This document shows, piece after piece, positions 8,968-20,977 of a DNA stretch of 64,000 nt. Origin of the DNA: Methylobacterium sp. 2A (GTDB lineage: Bacteria > Pseudomonadota > Alphaproteobacteria > Rhizobiales > Beijerinckiaceae); assembly GCF_009806555.1 (NCBI RefSeq), contig NZ_VUOK01000048.1, positions 118,935 to 182,934 of the forward strand, in the 5' to 3' direction. The position numbers and the translations under genes are program-made. Under the pieces are notes generated by a model. That model worked only from the letters and a program-made list of their open reading frames with translations, ran no database searches and was not told the origin of the DNA. Positions within the stretch are counted from its first letter, which is position 1. Each line of letters begins with the position of its first letter.

Positions 8968-10272
8968 CTACTTCGACCCAACCGGTATGGGGGCGAAATT
9001 CCTCTGTGATTGACCCGCGACGCCGGCGTTTAGGCCAGGAAAGCGCGACCAACCCTGCGAGTCGGGGAAGCTGAGCGCCCTGGTTACCTCCTCGAACCGG
9101 GCGCGCGCGTCCGACCAGCCCTGCGCGAAGTCGAACAGCTCCCGCAGGGCCGGTGAAATCTCCTTGTAGGCCGCGAGTGCGGCAACCAGCGCCCCGAGCG
9201 AGAGCCGGCCCTGGATGACAAGGTAGCCGCCGATCGAGAAGAAGAAGAACGGCGTCAGGTTGGCCGTGTAGTTGTAGAGACCCTTGAGCCGGCCCTTCAG
9301 ATCGGCGATCTCGACGCGCACCCGCTCCAGCGCCTCGGCCTGGCGCATCTGGCGGAGGAGGACCGGAGGATGTTCCGCGGTCCCGGCTTCAGGCGCGGTC
9401 AGGAGGCCGCCGAGCGTCCGGGTCGCGTGCACCCGCTCACGCACCTTGGCGTTCAGGCGCCGCTGCAGCCGCGGCAGGAGCGTGAGCTGCAGCGGCAGCA
9501 TCACCAACGCGGCCAGCGCCAGGGCGGCATCCTGGAGGAGTAGGAAGGCCACGCTGGTCAGGAGCGTGCCGCCCTGGACGAAGGGCACGGCCACCAAGCC
9601 CGCGCCGGCGTAGCCGATGGGCTCGACCTCCTGAACGGCGACGGCGGCCAGCGCCGCGCGGCGCTCGGGCGACCGCTCCCCACGGGCCCGCCGGAAGACG
9701 GCGAGGCGCAGCCGGCGCACGAGGCGCTCGTTCAGGCCGCCGCGCGTCCGGTTGACCGCGTACTTGGCGAGGCCGCCCAGCGTCAGCACGGCGAGGTAGC
9801 TCGCGCACAGCGCGAACAGGAGCTCGACACGTCCAAGTTCGAGCCCGAGGAAGGCCATCCCGGGATGGCCCTCGCCCTCCGCGTCCGAGAGGGCGTGGTT
9901 GATGATGTGCTTGGGGATCTCCAGGAGGAGCCACGCGGCCGGCAGCGTCAGGAGCGAGAGCAGCAGCAGCCGCAGCTGCGGGCGCAGCGTCGCCCGCAGG
10001 ACGTAGCGCTCAAGGCGCCACTCTTCCGGACTGCCCGCGCCGCGCCGGCGCCGTTCGCGCAGCGTGCGCCAGGCGAGGCGCAGCGCCATCCACCCCGTCC
10101 AGGCCGGCGCCACGACGAGAACAAGGACCGACACGAGCTCCATCCACCAATGGCCGTGAGGTCCGTCGAGGCCGGCGACACGGTGGATCAGGTCGTGGAC
10201 GACGATGGGCGTGAGCAACGATGGCACCGCGACGGGAAGGTGGATGCAGGCGGAACAGGTCCCGCCGCGCAA
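8968..10272 (-). CDS. ABC-type six-TM membrane protein without ATPase domain (copy 2)
   Basis: This 434-residue paralogue of the protein at 2437-3720 is collinear along almost its whole length. Shared blocks include LLSLLTLPAAWLLLEIPKHI, ASYLAVLTLGGLAKYAVNR, RLQRRLNAKVRERVHATR and LYNYTANLTPFFFFSIGGYL. Like copy 1 it has only the exporter transmembrane fold and no nucleotide-binding domain. The start is uncertain: the listed codon adds a Cys-containing leader, while a GTG at 10227 would match copy 1 better. It is the last gene of a minus-strand run behind copA and the DUF4396 gene, with a 27-bp gap, so co-expression with copper export is likely. Confidence 0.8.
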   Translation of the reverse strand: MRGGTCSACIHLPVAVPSLLTPIVVHDLIHRVAGLDGPHGHWWMELVSVLVLVVAPAWTGWMALRLAWRTLRERRRRGAGSPEEWRLERYVLRATLRPQLRLLLLSLLTLPAAWLLLEIPKHIINHALSDAEGEGHPGMAFLGLELGRVELLFALCASYLAVLTLGGLAKYAVNRTRGGLNERLVRRLRLAVFRRARGERSPERRAALAAVAVQEVEPIGYAGAGLVAVPFVQGGTLLTSVAFLLLQDAALALAALVMLPLQLTLLPRLQRRLNAKVRERVHATRTLGGLLTAPEAGTAEHPPVLLRQMRQAEALERVRVEIADLKGRLKGLYNYTANLTPFFFFSIGGYLVIQGRLSLGALVAALAAYKEISPALRELFDFAQGWSDARARFEEVTRALSFPDSQGWSRFPGLNAGVAGQSQRNFAPIPVGSK

Positions 10273-10299
10273 TCAAGCCGGATGGGAGGGCATGCCGGC

Positions 10300-11034
10300 C
10301 TACATGCGTTCCTTGATGCCGGCGCCGACGAGCCACCAGTTCACCGGGTAGCTCGTCAGGAATCCCGCGACCATGGCGACCTGCATGGCGGCCCAGAACT
10401 CGACCGAGTTCACCGGGGCCCGCTGCCCCGTCAGGTGCGGGAACAGGTAGAACTGCGCGAAGGCCATGAAACCGTACATGCCGACCTGCCAGGCGATCAG
10501 CGAGGCGGTGTCCGCCTTCACGGCCGCCACGAGGCCCTGGCCGGGGGAGAGCCCCCGCATCGGCACGATGGCGTAATACTGGAACACGATCCCGAGCGCG
10601 TAGGCGAAGACGAAGTCCACCACCCAGACCGCGTACATCTTCTCCTCGAACAGGGAGTGCCAGCCGAACCAGACCGCCACCACCGGCACCAGGAAGGCGA
10701 GCCACTCGGCGGCGACGTCGCCCAGCATGCAGCCGCTGCCGCAGTGAAGCGCGCCCTTGCCGACCATCACCGGGAACGGCGTGCCGGTCATGTTCGGCGG
10801 CTCCTCGCCCCGCTCCTTGGCGAGGTGGTGCGCCTCCCTCGTGGCGAGGCGCCCGTATCGGAAATAGGCCCAGACAACGGCCACCGTGCCGAACAGGGCG
10901 CTGACCGGCCAGACCACGTTCATCACGGTCATGTGCTGCGGGTGGCGGATGACCTGTCCCGACAGCAGCAGGGCACACGCGGCCCCCAGCAGCAGGGACG
11001 CGACGGCGAGGGCGTGGAGCCAGGTCGGGAACAT
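10300..11034 (-). CDS. DUF4396 multi-TM protein
   Basis: This 244-residue inner-membrane protein matches my knowledge of the DUF4396 family. Helices are visible in LHALAVASLLLGAACALLLSG, VVWPVSALFGTVAVVWAYF, WLAFLVPVVAVWFGWHSLF, VVDFVFAYALGIVFQYYAIV and the C-terminal AMQVAMVAGFLTSYPVNWW. Conserved features include the N-terminal PQHMTVMNVVWP and the Cys/His motif KGALHCGSGCMLGD, which could bind copper. The family often neighbours copper ATPases and DUF305 proteins, as here, where it follows copA by 8 bp. Its biochemical role is unknown; metal transfer or transport is inferred. Confidence 0.85.
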   Translation of the reverse strand: MFPTWLHALAVASLLLGAACALLLSGQVIRHPQHMTVMNVVWPVSALFGTVAVVWAYFRYGRLATREAHHLAKERGEEPPNMTGTPFPVMVGKGALHCGSGCMLGDVAAEWLAFLVPVVAVWFGWHSLFEEKMYAVWVVDFVFAYALGIVFQYYAIVPMRGLSPGQGLVAAVKADTASLIAWQVGMYGFMAFAQFYLFPHLTGQRAPVNSVEFWAAMQVAMVAGFLTSYPVNWWLVGAGIKERM

Positions 11035-11042
11035 GGAGGCTC

Positions 11043-13502
11043 CTAGCGGGCGGACGAGGGATCGAGCTTCGTCGCCCGCAGGCGCAGGGCGTTGCCGATC
11101 ACGCTGACCGAGGACAGCGCCATCGCCGCGGCCGCGATAACCGGCGAGAGCAGGATACCGAGGAACGGGTAGAGGATGCCCGCCGCCACCGGCACGCCTG
11201 CGGCGTTGTAGATGAAGGCAAAGAACAGGTTCTGGCGGATGTTGCCCATGACCGCCCGCGACAGGCGCCGGGCCCGCACGATGCCGAGGAGGTCGCCCTT
11301 GAGCAGCGTCAGGCCGGCGCTCTCGATGGCCACGTCCGTGCCCGTGCCCATGGCGATGCCGACGTCCGCCGCGGCGAGCGCGGGAGCGTCGTTCACGCCG
11401 TCTCCGGCCATCGCGACGACCTGACCGGCGGCCTTGTGGCGCTCGACCACGGCGGCCTTCTGGTCGGGCAGCACCTCGGCCTCGACCTCTTCGATGCCGA
11501 GCCGGCGCGCCACGGCATCGGCAGTCGTGCGGTTGTCCCCGGTCAGCATCACGACCCGGATGCCCTCGGCTCGGAGAGCAGCGAGCGCTTCCGGCGTCGT
11601 CGCCTTGACGGGGTCGGCGATGGCGATGACGCCGGCCACGCGCCCGTCGACGCCCGCGAAGATCGCCGTGGCGCCGTCGCGCCGGAGCTCTTCGGCCTCG
11701 GCCGCGTGGGCCGAGACATCGACGCCCTGCTCGCGTAGGAAGGCGGCGTTGCCGAGGGCCACGCGCCGGCCCTCGACGGTGCCGAGCGCGCCCTTGCCAG
11801 TCGGGCTGTCGAAATCCTCGACGGGGGAAGTCGCGATCCCTCGCTTCCCGGCGGCCGCCACGATGGCCAGGGCGAGCGGGTGCTCGCTTGCCCGCTCGAC
11901 ACTCGCCGAGAGGCGCAGCACGGTAGCCTCATCGAATCCGGTCGCCGCCACGACCCGCGTCACCGCCGGCTTGCCCTCCGTCAGCGTCCCCGTCTTGTCG
12001 ACCACCAGCGTGGTGACCCGCTCCATGCGCTCCAGGGCCTCGGCGCTCTTGACCAGCACCCCGGCCTGGGCGCCGCGGCCGACCCCGACCATGATCGACA
12101 TCGGCGTGGCGAGGCCGAGCGCGCAGGGGCATGCGATGATGAGCACCGCGACCGCCGCAAGCAGCGCGAACGTGAAGCGCGGCTCCGGCCCGAACGCCAT
12201 CCAGGCGACGAAGGCGAGCACCGCCACGCCGATGACCGTTGGCACGAACCAGCCGGCGACATGGTCGGCGAGGCGCTGGATGGGCGCGCGCGAGCGCTGC
12301 GCCTCGGCCACCATCTGGACGATGCGGGCCAGCATGGTGTCGCGCCCGACCTTGGTCGCCTCGACCACGAGCGAGCCGGACTGGTTGAGGCTGCCGCCGA
12401 TGACGGTGGCGCCGACCTCCTTGCCGACGGGCATGGATTCCCCCGTCACCAGGCTCTCGTCCACCGAGCTGCGGCCCTCCACGACGGCGCCGTCGACCGG
12501 CACCTTCTCGCCGGGGCGCACGCGCAAGCGGTCGCCTACGCCGATGGCGTCGAGCTGCACCTCCTCGTCCGTACCGTCGGGGTGGATGCGCCGGGCCGTC
12601 TTCGGCGCGAGGTCGAGCAGCGCGCGGAGCGCGCCACCGGTGCTCTCGCGGGCGCGCAGTTCCAGCACCTGCCCGAGCAGCACCAGCACGGTGATGACCG
12701 CGGCCGCCTCGAAATAGGCGGGTACCGCCCCGCCGTGCCCGCGCAGCGCCTCCGGGAAGAGCCCGGGCGCGAACGTCGCGACCACGCTGTAGGCCCAGGC
12801 CACCCCCGTCCCGAGGGCGACCAGGGTGAACATGTTCAGGTTGCGCGAGACCACGGAGCGGTAGGCTCGCACGAAGAATGGCCAGCCGGCCCAGAGCACG
12901 ACCGGGGTCGCCAGCGCGAACTGTATCCAGTTGGACGTCTGCTGGCCGAGGCGCTCGGTGAGGCCGAACAGGTGGCCGCCCATCTCCAGCACGAACACCG
13001 GCAGGGTCAGGACGAGCCCGACCCAGAACCGCCGGGTCATGTCGACGAGCTCCTCGCTCGGGCCTTCGTCGGCGCCGACCATCGCCGGCTCCAGGGCCAT
13101 GCCGCAGATCGGGCATGCCCCGGGGCCGACCTGCCGAACTTCCGGATGCATCGGGCAGGTGTAGATCGTGTCCTCGGGCACCGGGTCGGCCTTCGTCGCG
13201 GCTTGGCCTGGGTCGACATAGCGGACCGGGTCGGCCTCGAACTTGGTCCGGCAACCGTTCGAGCAGAAGTAGTACGGGTGCCCGTCGTGCTCTGCCCGGT
13301 GCTTCGTCGCGTGCGGGTCGACCATCATCCCGCAGACGGGGTCCCTCACCCGGTCGGCACCGGCATCGCTCGCCGTGCCGCCGGCCTGGTCGCCGTGCGC
13401 ATGGCCATGAGCGTGCCCGTGACCGTGACCGGCATGGCCGTGGCCGCCCGCGCAGGCGTGGCCTCCCGAAGCGGGGTGGTGTCCCTGTGGCGCGTCGCTC
13501 AT
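11043..13502 (-). CDS. copA: Copper-translocating P1B-type ATPase with N-terminal YHS and metal-binding domains
   Basis: This 819-residue copper pump of the inner membrane begins with a His-rich leader (alternating His-Gly, about residues 8-36). A YHS domain follows (RDPVCGMMVDPHATKHRAE), then a heavy-metal-binding domain (YTCPMHPEV and PGACPICGMALEP), the membrane helices, CPCALGLATPMS (about residue 457), DKTGT (about 500) and GDGVNDAPAL (about 698). The CPC followed by LATP is the Cu-ATPase signature. MSDAPQG at 13502 was chosen as start over an ATG 14 codons upstream. The DUF4396 gene follows after 8 bp and a DUF305 gene precedes by 67 bp, so this is a copper-detoxification operon. No CopZ-like HMA domain is fused; a separate CopZ lies at 20978-21190. 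Confidence 0.95.
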   Translation of the reverse strand: MSDAPQGHHPASGGHACAGGHGHAGHGHGHAHGHAHGDQAGGTASDAGADRVRDPVCGMMVDPHATKHRAEHDGHPYYFCSNGCRTKFEADPVRYVDPGQAATKADPVPEDTIYTCPMHPEVRQVGPGACPICGMALEPAMVGADEGPSEELVDMTRRFWVGLVLTLPVFVLEMGGHLFGLTERLGQQTSNWIQFALATPVVLWAGWPFFVRAYRSVVSRNLNMFTLVALGTGVAWAYSVVATFAPGLFPEALRGHGGAVPAYFEAAAVITVLVLLGQVLELRARESTGGALRALLDLAPKTARRIHPDGTDEEVQLDAIGVGDRLRVRPGEKVPVDGAVVEGRSSVDESLVTGESMPVGKEVGATVIGGSLNQSGSLVVEATKVGRDTMLARIVQMVAEAQRSRAPIQRLADHVAGWFVPTVIGVAVLAFVAWMAFGPEPRFTFALLAAVAVLIIACPCALGLATPMSIMVGVGRGAQAGVLVKSAEALERMERVTTLVVDKTGTLTEGKPAVTRVVAATGFDEATVLRLSASVERASEHPLALAIVAAAGKRGIATSPVEDFDSPTGKGALGTVEGRRVALGNAAFLREQGVDVSAHAAEAEELRRDGATAIFAGVDGRVAGVIAIADPVKATTPEALAALRAEGIRVVMLTGDNRTTADAVARRLGIEEVEAEVLPDQKAAVVERHKAAGQVVAMAGDGVNDAPALAAADVGIAMGTGTDVAIESAGLTLLKGDLLGIVRARRLSRAVMGNIRQNLFFAFIYNAAGVPVAAGILYPFLGILLSPVIAAAAMALSSVSVIGNALRLRATKLDPSSAR

Positions 13503-13569
13503 GACCGCTCCTTCCGCATGGCCGAGGAGGCGCCGCGGGGCCACGAGCGACCCGACGGCAGCCGGTGGC

Positions 13570-14052
13570 TTACTGGCGGCCTTCCTTCTGGGCGTTCTTG
13601 TCGAGCCAGGACTTGAGCTCGGCGATGCTCTTCTCCTGCTCCTGGATCGTCTTCTCGGCGATCTTCTTCGCCTCGGGATTGTCGCCGTTCTTCAAGCCGA
13701 CCTGGGCCATCGCGATGGCGCCCTGGTGGTGCGGGATCATCGCGCAGATCCAGGCGACGTCGGCGTCCTTGGCCATCATTCCCTGCATCATGGGGCCGTT
13801 CATCGACATCATGGCCTGCTGCAGGCGCTTCTGGGCCTCGGTCATCTGGCCGCCCATGCCCTGCATGGCCTGGGACATGTGACCCTGCATGTCCTTCATC
13901 GAGTCCTCCTTGGCGGCCGACGCCGCCTTGCAGGCCGCGGGAAGCTCGAACGAGGGCCCCTGCATGGAGCCGTGGTCGTGGTCGGCGGCGAAGGCCGCCC
14001 CTGTGCCGGCGAGCGCCAGGGTCGCGGCGAGGGTCAAGGTGCGAACGAACAA
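13570..14052 (-). CDS. DUF305 (CopM-like) periplasmic metal-binding protein
   Basis: This 160-residue exported protein has a clear signal peptide (LTLAATLALAGTGAAFA, cleavage near AFAADHDHG). The mature protein is helical and rich in Met and His (GHMSQAMQGMGGQM, AMMSMNGPMMQGMM) and carries the DUF305 core WICAMIPHHQGAIAMAQ near residues 101-117, followed by an EKTIQEQEKSI helix. Proteins of this kind bind Cu(I)/Cu(II) in the periplasm. It lies directly upstream of copA on the same strand and 55 bp downstream of the Csp-like gene. Confidence 0.9.
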   Translation of the reverse strand: MFVRTLTLAATLALAGTGAAFAADHDHGSMQGPSFELPAACKAASAAKEDSMKDMQGHMSQAMQGMGGQMTEAQKRLQQAMMSMNGPMMQGMMAKDADVAWICAMIPHHQGAIAMAQVGLKNGDNPEAKKIAEKTIQEQEKSIAELKSWLDKNAQKEGRQ

Positions 14053-14107
14053 GATTGCCTCCTCAGGTCGGTTGGCGGGGGCGGCCGGCCGGGCTGCCGG
14101 GTCGGGT

Positions 14108-14452
14108 TCAGGCGGCCATCTTCCGGCAGCTCTCGGCGCAGGCCCGGCACTGCGCGACGCAGTCCTGCATGTCGCCGACCTGCTCGCAGCTCCTGGCGCA
14201 GGCCTCGCAGACCTCGGCGCAGGCCCGACAGGTGTGCTTGTGCTCCGGTAGGCCGATCAGCATGAAGTGCGCCGAGGTCCGGCAGATCTCCGCGCAGGCC
14301 ATCATCAGCCGGAAATGCCCCGGCTCGACGTGCTTGCCGCCGGCCGGCAGGCAGTGGCTCGAAGCCATGCCCAGGCAGGTCTGGTAGCAGCGCAGGCATT
14401 CGTCGATGCAGGATTGCATCTCGCTCGACACGTGGATCATTCCAGTCTCCAT
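14108..14452 (-). CDS. Four-helix-bundle copper storage protein (Csp-like)
   Basis: This 114-residue protein contains 16 cysteines (positions 15, 19, 22, 26, 34, 53, 57, 75, 78, 82, 85, 89, 98, 102, 105 and 109) spaced every 3-4 residues, so they line the inside of a helical bundle. That is the signature of Csp proteins, which store many Cu(I) ions. No signal peptide is seen, so it should be cytosolic (Csp3-like). A start two to five codons later is possible. It heads the copper operon that continues into the DUF305 gene and copA, just downstream of an AT-rich promoter region. Confidence 0.88.
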   Translation of the reverse strand: METGMIHVSSEMQSCIDECLRCYQTCLGMASSHCLPAGGKHVEPGHFRLMMACAEICRTSAHFMLIGLPEHKHTCRACAEVCEACARSCEQVGDMQDCVAQCRACAESCRKMAA

Positions 14453-14620
14453 CTCAATTATATTGGCGGATATGGGAACAGCTAGTGATCTGATATAGTA
14501 TTATCTCGACCATATAGCCATAACCTGGATATTAAACCCCTCAATTCGAGAAGTGTTCAGAAATAAATACTCTGGACGATCACGGATTTGGGAGCGTCGC
14601 CTACCTGCGCAAGGGCGACC
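14453..14620 (-). promoter_or_regulatory. AT-rich intergenic region with likely promoter for the csp-DUF305-copA operon
   Basis: This 168-bp gap is strikingly AT-rich compared with its surroundings. On the minus strand a perfect TATAAT occurs at 14462-14457, but it is immediately next to the csp start and lacks a good -35. Other -10-like hexamers (GATAAT, TACTAT) lie near 14490-14505. The precise start site is not determinable by eye; the region must also hold the end of the upstream DUF305 transcript. Confidence 0.4.
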
Positions 14621-15016
14621 TCACTGGGTGCCCTTCTTCTTGAGGAACGCCTCCATCTGGGCGATCTCGACGTCCTGGGCCTTGATGATCTCCTCGGCCA
14701 GCTTCCGGATCTCGGGGTCCTTGGAATACTGGAGGGCAACCTTGGCCATCGCGACGGCGCCCTTGTGGTGGGGGATCATGCCGCGCACGAAGTCGACGTC
14801 GACGTCGTTCGAGTAGCGGATGTCCATGTTCCGGTGCATCTCGGCGTCGACGTCGCGGAACGCCTTGGTCGCGGGCGTGTCGGTCTGGGACGTGGCCGCC
14901 GGCATTGGATGGTGGCCGGCGTGGTCCATGTGCTCGCCGCCTTTCATCTCGTGGGCGGCCGCCGCGCCTGCGAGGGCGAAGGCCACGGCGGCTACGGTGG
15001 TGGTAAGGGTCTTCAT
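14621..15016 (-). CDS. DUF305 periplasmic metal-binding protein (second copy)
   Basis: This 131-residue exported protein has a signal peptide (TTTVAAVAFALAGAAAAHE), a His/Met-rich segment (GGEHMDHAGHHPMP) and the DUF305 core VRGMIPHHKGAVAMAKVAL near residues 79-97, then EIRKLAEEIIKAQDVEIAQM. It is shorter than the copy at 13570-14052 and differs in sequence, so they are not a recent duplication. It is the last gene of the CzcB/CzcA-type operon, 28 bp after the 121-residue periplasmic protein. Confidence 0.9.
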   Translation of the reverse strand: MKTLTTTVAAVAFALAGAAAAHEMKGGEHMDHAGHHPMPAATSQTDTPATKAFRDVDAEMHRNMDIRYSNDVDVDFVRGMIPHHKGAVAMAKVALQYSKDPEIRKLAEEIIKAQDVEIAQMEAFLKKKGTQ

Positions 15017-15044
15017 CGAGGCGTCTTCCTGCTCGGGGTCGGGC

Positions 15045-15410
15045 TCAGTTGAACTTGCCGCTGGCGGTCTCGCCGCCGGGCCCCGTGAGTTGCACGGCGC
15101 CCTTCGGGCTTTCGCCGAGCGCGGTCGCGGCCTTGCCGGTCATGCGGTTGCCGTCGGCGGGCTCCAGGGGCACGCGGGCCGGCTTGCCGCCGACGACGAG
15201 GATGGCCGTGCCCTTGAAGCCGGCCGCGGGGACCGGCTTCTGCCCCTCGTCGGACAGGAAGACGTCGACGGTCTCGCCCTTGGCGACGAGCTCGACGTGG
15301 AACTTGCCGGCGTCCGTCACCCGGCCGCCGTGCTGGCCGGCGGTCTCGTGGGCGCAGACGGCCGACGCTGTGAGAAGGGCGGTGATCAAGGCCAGCCTGG
15401 GTAGGATCAT
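15045..15410 (-). CDS. Hypothetical exported protein in the RND metal-efflux operon, 121 aa
   Basis: The N-terminus is a signal peptide (LPRLALITALLTASAVCAHE), so the protein should be periplasmic. The mature part begins with a possible His-containing metal site (AHETAGQHGG) and is predicted to be mostly beta (GKFHVELVAKGETVDVFLSD). I do not recognise a named family, although similar small proteins accompany CzcA-type pumps. It lies 24 bp downstream of the RND permease gene, so a chaperone-like or accessory role in metal export is inferred. Confidence 0.75.
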   Translation of the reverse strand: MILPRLALITALLTASAVCAHETAGQHGGRVTDAGKFHVELVAKGETVDVFLSDEGQKPVPAAGFKGTAILVVGGKPARVPLEPADGNRMTGKAATALGESPKGAVQLTGPGGETASGKFN

Positions 15411-15434
15411 CGTGGGTCTCCGGGGATGTGCGGG

Positions 15435-18584
<3,150 letters not shown>

Positions 18585-18595
18585 CGGCGGCCTCC

Positions 18596-20329
18596 TCAGC
18601 GGACCTGGTCGAGGAGCTCGGCGCCCTGGGTCACGACCCGCTTGCCGGGCCCGATCCCCTCGGCCACCAGCACGCGGCCGCCGTCGAGTGGCTCGACGCG
18701 GACCGGCCTGGCCTCGAAGCGCTCGGCGGTGGTGTGCTCGTAGACGACGTCCTGCCCGTTGCCGGCGCGCACGACGGCCGAGCGCGGCAGCGCCATCCCG
18801 GCCTGCTCGGTGTCGGTGCCGGCGAGCACGGTGACGAACTGCCCGACCCGCAGGCCGGCGGCGTCGCCCTGGACCGCGAACTGCACCGGGATGGCCTGGT
18901 TGCGGTCGGCGAGGCCCGCACCCTGGTAGGCGAGCTTCAGGGTGCGCCCGTCCGCGAGCCGAGCTGTGGCGTTCTGCGCCGTGGTCAGGGCGTCGAAGCT
19001 GAGGGCCTCGACCCAGAGGCGGTTCGGGTCCACGACCTGGAAGACCATCTGGCCGGGGCTGGCCATTTGGCCGGCGACCGCCGCGGCCTGCGCGACCACG
19101 CCATCGACGGGCGACACGAGCGGCTCGGGCTGCTGCCGGATCTTGTCGAGGGCCGTGCGCCGGTCCTGGAGGCCCTGGAGTTCGGCGAGGGCGTCGTCGA
19201 GCTGGGTCTGAGCCACCGCACCGGTGAGGGCGAGCCGCTTGTAGCGGTCGACCCGGCGCTCGACGATGGAGATCTGCTGGTCGAGGTTCCCTTGGGTCTG
19301 GCGCATGTCCGAGACGTCGACCGCCTGGATCGGCGGGGTCACGGTCGCGAGCACGTCCCCCTTGCGCACCTTGGTGCCGAGGCGCGGGAAGATGCCGGAC
19401 GGCGGAGGCGACAGGCGGCCTCCGACCGAGGACTGCACGACGCCGCTGGCGTTCGGGTCCGGGATGATGCGTCCCGGGAGCTCGACCGAGCGGTGGAAGC
19501 GGCTCTGCTCGGTCATGGCCGTGCGCAGAACCAGGAGCCGCTGCGTGGGCTTAGGCACGAACACGGAGCCGTCCGGCAGGCGCTGCGCCAAGTCGGAGGA
19601 GCCCGGGGCGCGGGGCTCGATCAGGGCCGCGCCCTGCACGGGCGCGCCGTGGTCCTCGTCGCCGTGGGCGAAGGCGGCGGTGCCGAGGACGATGGTGATG
19701 CCGATGGCGAGCAACGCCACCGCTGGCGCGGCTCGGCGACCGCGCGCGAGCGCCGTCACGAGCACGCCGAGCAGGAAGGCCACGGCGACCGCGGCCATTA
19801 GGGCCGGATCCCTGGCCGTCAGGCGCTCCCTAATGCCGTGGGTGACCTCGGACACGCGCGTCAGGGCCGCTTGCGCCGGTGCGGGCCTGGCAGGCGGGGC
19901 AGCTGCGATGGCGTTACGGTCCGGCACGGTGACCGCGATGGTGAGCACGTCCACGGCGTCGCCCGCGATCACGGTCGCGACTAGCTCGTGCCGGCCGGGC
20001 TTCGATAGCCAGGGGGCCGGCAGCGCGTAACCGCCCTCGGGCGTGGCGGTCGCGACCTTCGGACCCTCGGGTGTCTCGATCTCGACGGTCGCGCCGGTCA
20101 CCGGCTCGTTCGTCCGGAAGCGATCGAGGAACAGCGTCAAGGTGCCGTCGCGCGGGATGGCGACGAGCTCAAAGGCGTCCGAGAGCGCCTCGCCGCGCGG
20201 GGCAATGGTCTTGGAGACGGGCGGCGGGGCGGCGCCGTGGTCGTGGCCCTCGTGGGCGTGCACGGGCCCCGCCAGGACGGCGGCGAGCAGCGCCACCGCA
20301 CCCATGGCGGCGGCAAAACGGGTCGGCAT
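18596..20329 (-). CDS. RND periplasmic adaptor (CzcB-like) with extended N-terminal metal-binding/membrane region
   Basis: This 577-residue protein is longer than usual adaptors (about 400). The start at MPTRFAA (20329) gives a signal peptide ending VHAHEGHDHG. An Ig-like beta domain follows, then an extra transmembrane helix (LMAAVAVAFLLGVLVTALARG) and another hydrophobic segment ending in a His motif (AHGDEDHGAPV). Only then comes the adaptor proper: a barrel-sandwich (VGGRLSPPPSGIFPRLGTKV), a coiled-coil hairpin (DQQISIVERRVDRYKRL), a lipoyl-like return (LVSPVDGVVAQAAAVAGQM) and the membrane-proximal domain. The first 200 residues look like a fused accessory protein, perhaps for metal capture. 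Confidence 0.9.
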   Translation of the reverse strand: MPTRFAAAMGAVALLAAVLAGPVHAHEGHDHGAAPPPVSKTIAPRGEALSDAFELVAIPRDGTLTLFLDRFRTNEPVTGATVEIETPEGPKVATATPEGGYALPAPWLSKPGRHELVATVIAGDAVDVLTIAVTVPDRNAIAAAPPARPAPAQAALTRVSEVTHGIRERLTARDPALMAAVAVAFLLGVLVTALARGRRAAPAVALLAIGITIVLGTAAFAHGDEDHGAPVQGAALIEPRAPGSSDLAQRLPDGSVFVPKPTQRLLVLRTAMTEQSRFHRSVELPGRIIPDPNASGVVQSSVGGRLSPPPSGIFPRLGTKVRKGDVLATVTPPIQAVDVSDMRQTQGNLDQQISIVERRVDRYKRLALTGAVAQTQLDDALAELQGLQDRRTALDKIRQQPEPLVSPVDGVVAQAAAVAGQMASPGQMVFQVVDPNRLWVEALSFDALTTAQNATARLADGRTLKLAYQGAGLADRNQAIPVQFAVQGDAAGLRVGQFVTVLAGTDTEQAGMALPRSAVVRAGNGQDVVYEHTTAERFEARPVRVEPLDGGRVLVAEGIGPGKRVVTQGAELLDQVR

Positions 20330-20415
20330 GGAAACGGTATCCTCGCGTCGGAAGGTCCGGGCGTCGCCCAACACGGGCGCACTCCGGGCGTCGCGCGCCT
20401 CAGGCGCGCCCTACT

Positions 20416-20886
20416 TCACGCGAGGGTTCGTGGGGGCTTAGGCAGAGCCTCAGGGCCCGGGCCCGAACGGCCGGTAACGTCGCGGGGGATCAGCGTGACG
20501 GTCCGGAACAGGGCCGGCGACAAGGCATAGGGCACGGACAGGACGCCGGTCGCGCAGCAGGCCATCGGCCCGCAGCAGCAAGTCTTGTAACCTGTCTGAC
20601 AGCAACCGCTCTCGCTCGGCTCGATGCGCGCCGGCTCGACGGCGGCGAACGGGAGCGCGACCTTGAACCAGGTCGGCGCCTTGGAGCAGACCGCCGATTT
20701 GGCGGATACGGAGACCTCCGCCTTGAGCGTCGATGGCGCGACTTTCGACTTCGACGGCGTCGCGGCCACGTGGTGGCCGTGGTGCGCGTGTCCCTCATGG
20801 GCATGGACGGCGGACGGCGCGACGTAGGCGATGATCGCGAGGATCATCGCCGCCATCAGGCGCGCGATTTGCCGGTCGAGGCTCAT
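20416..20886 (-). CDS. Hypothetical exported His/Cys-rich protein, 156 aa
   Basis: The protein starts with a signal peptide (LMAAMILAIIAYVAPSAVHA) followed by a dense His motif (HEGHAHHGHH). The central part is rich in Lys and Ser, and a Cys cluster follows (SGCCQTGYKTCCCGPMACC, about residues 94-112). Both clusters suggest soft-metal binding in the periplasm. It lies upstream of the adaptor gene on the same strand and probably heads the operon. A perfect TTGACA occurs on the minus strand at 20927-20922, but its spacing to any -10 is poor. No family was recognised. Confidence 0.7.
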   Translation of the reverse strand: MSLDRQIARLMAAMILAIIAYVAPSAVHAHEGHAHHGHHVAATPSKSKVAPSTLKAEVSVSAKSAVCSKAPTWFKVALPFAAVEPARIEPSESGCCQTGYKTCCCGPMACCATGVLSVPYALSPALFRTVTLIPRDVTGRSGPGPEALPKPPRTLA

Positions 20887-20977
20887 GGATCTGGCTTACA
20901 CCGATGCCGGTGGCGGGACTATGTCAAAGTATAAGACGTGAATGCCGAAACGGAGGTTTGGTTGCCACCTCGACGTT

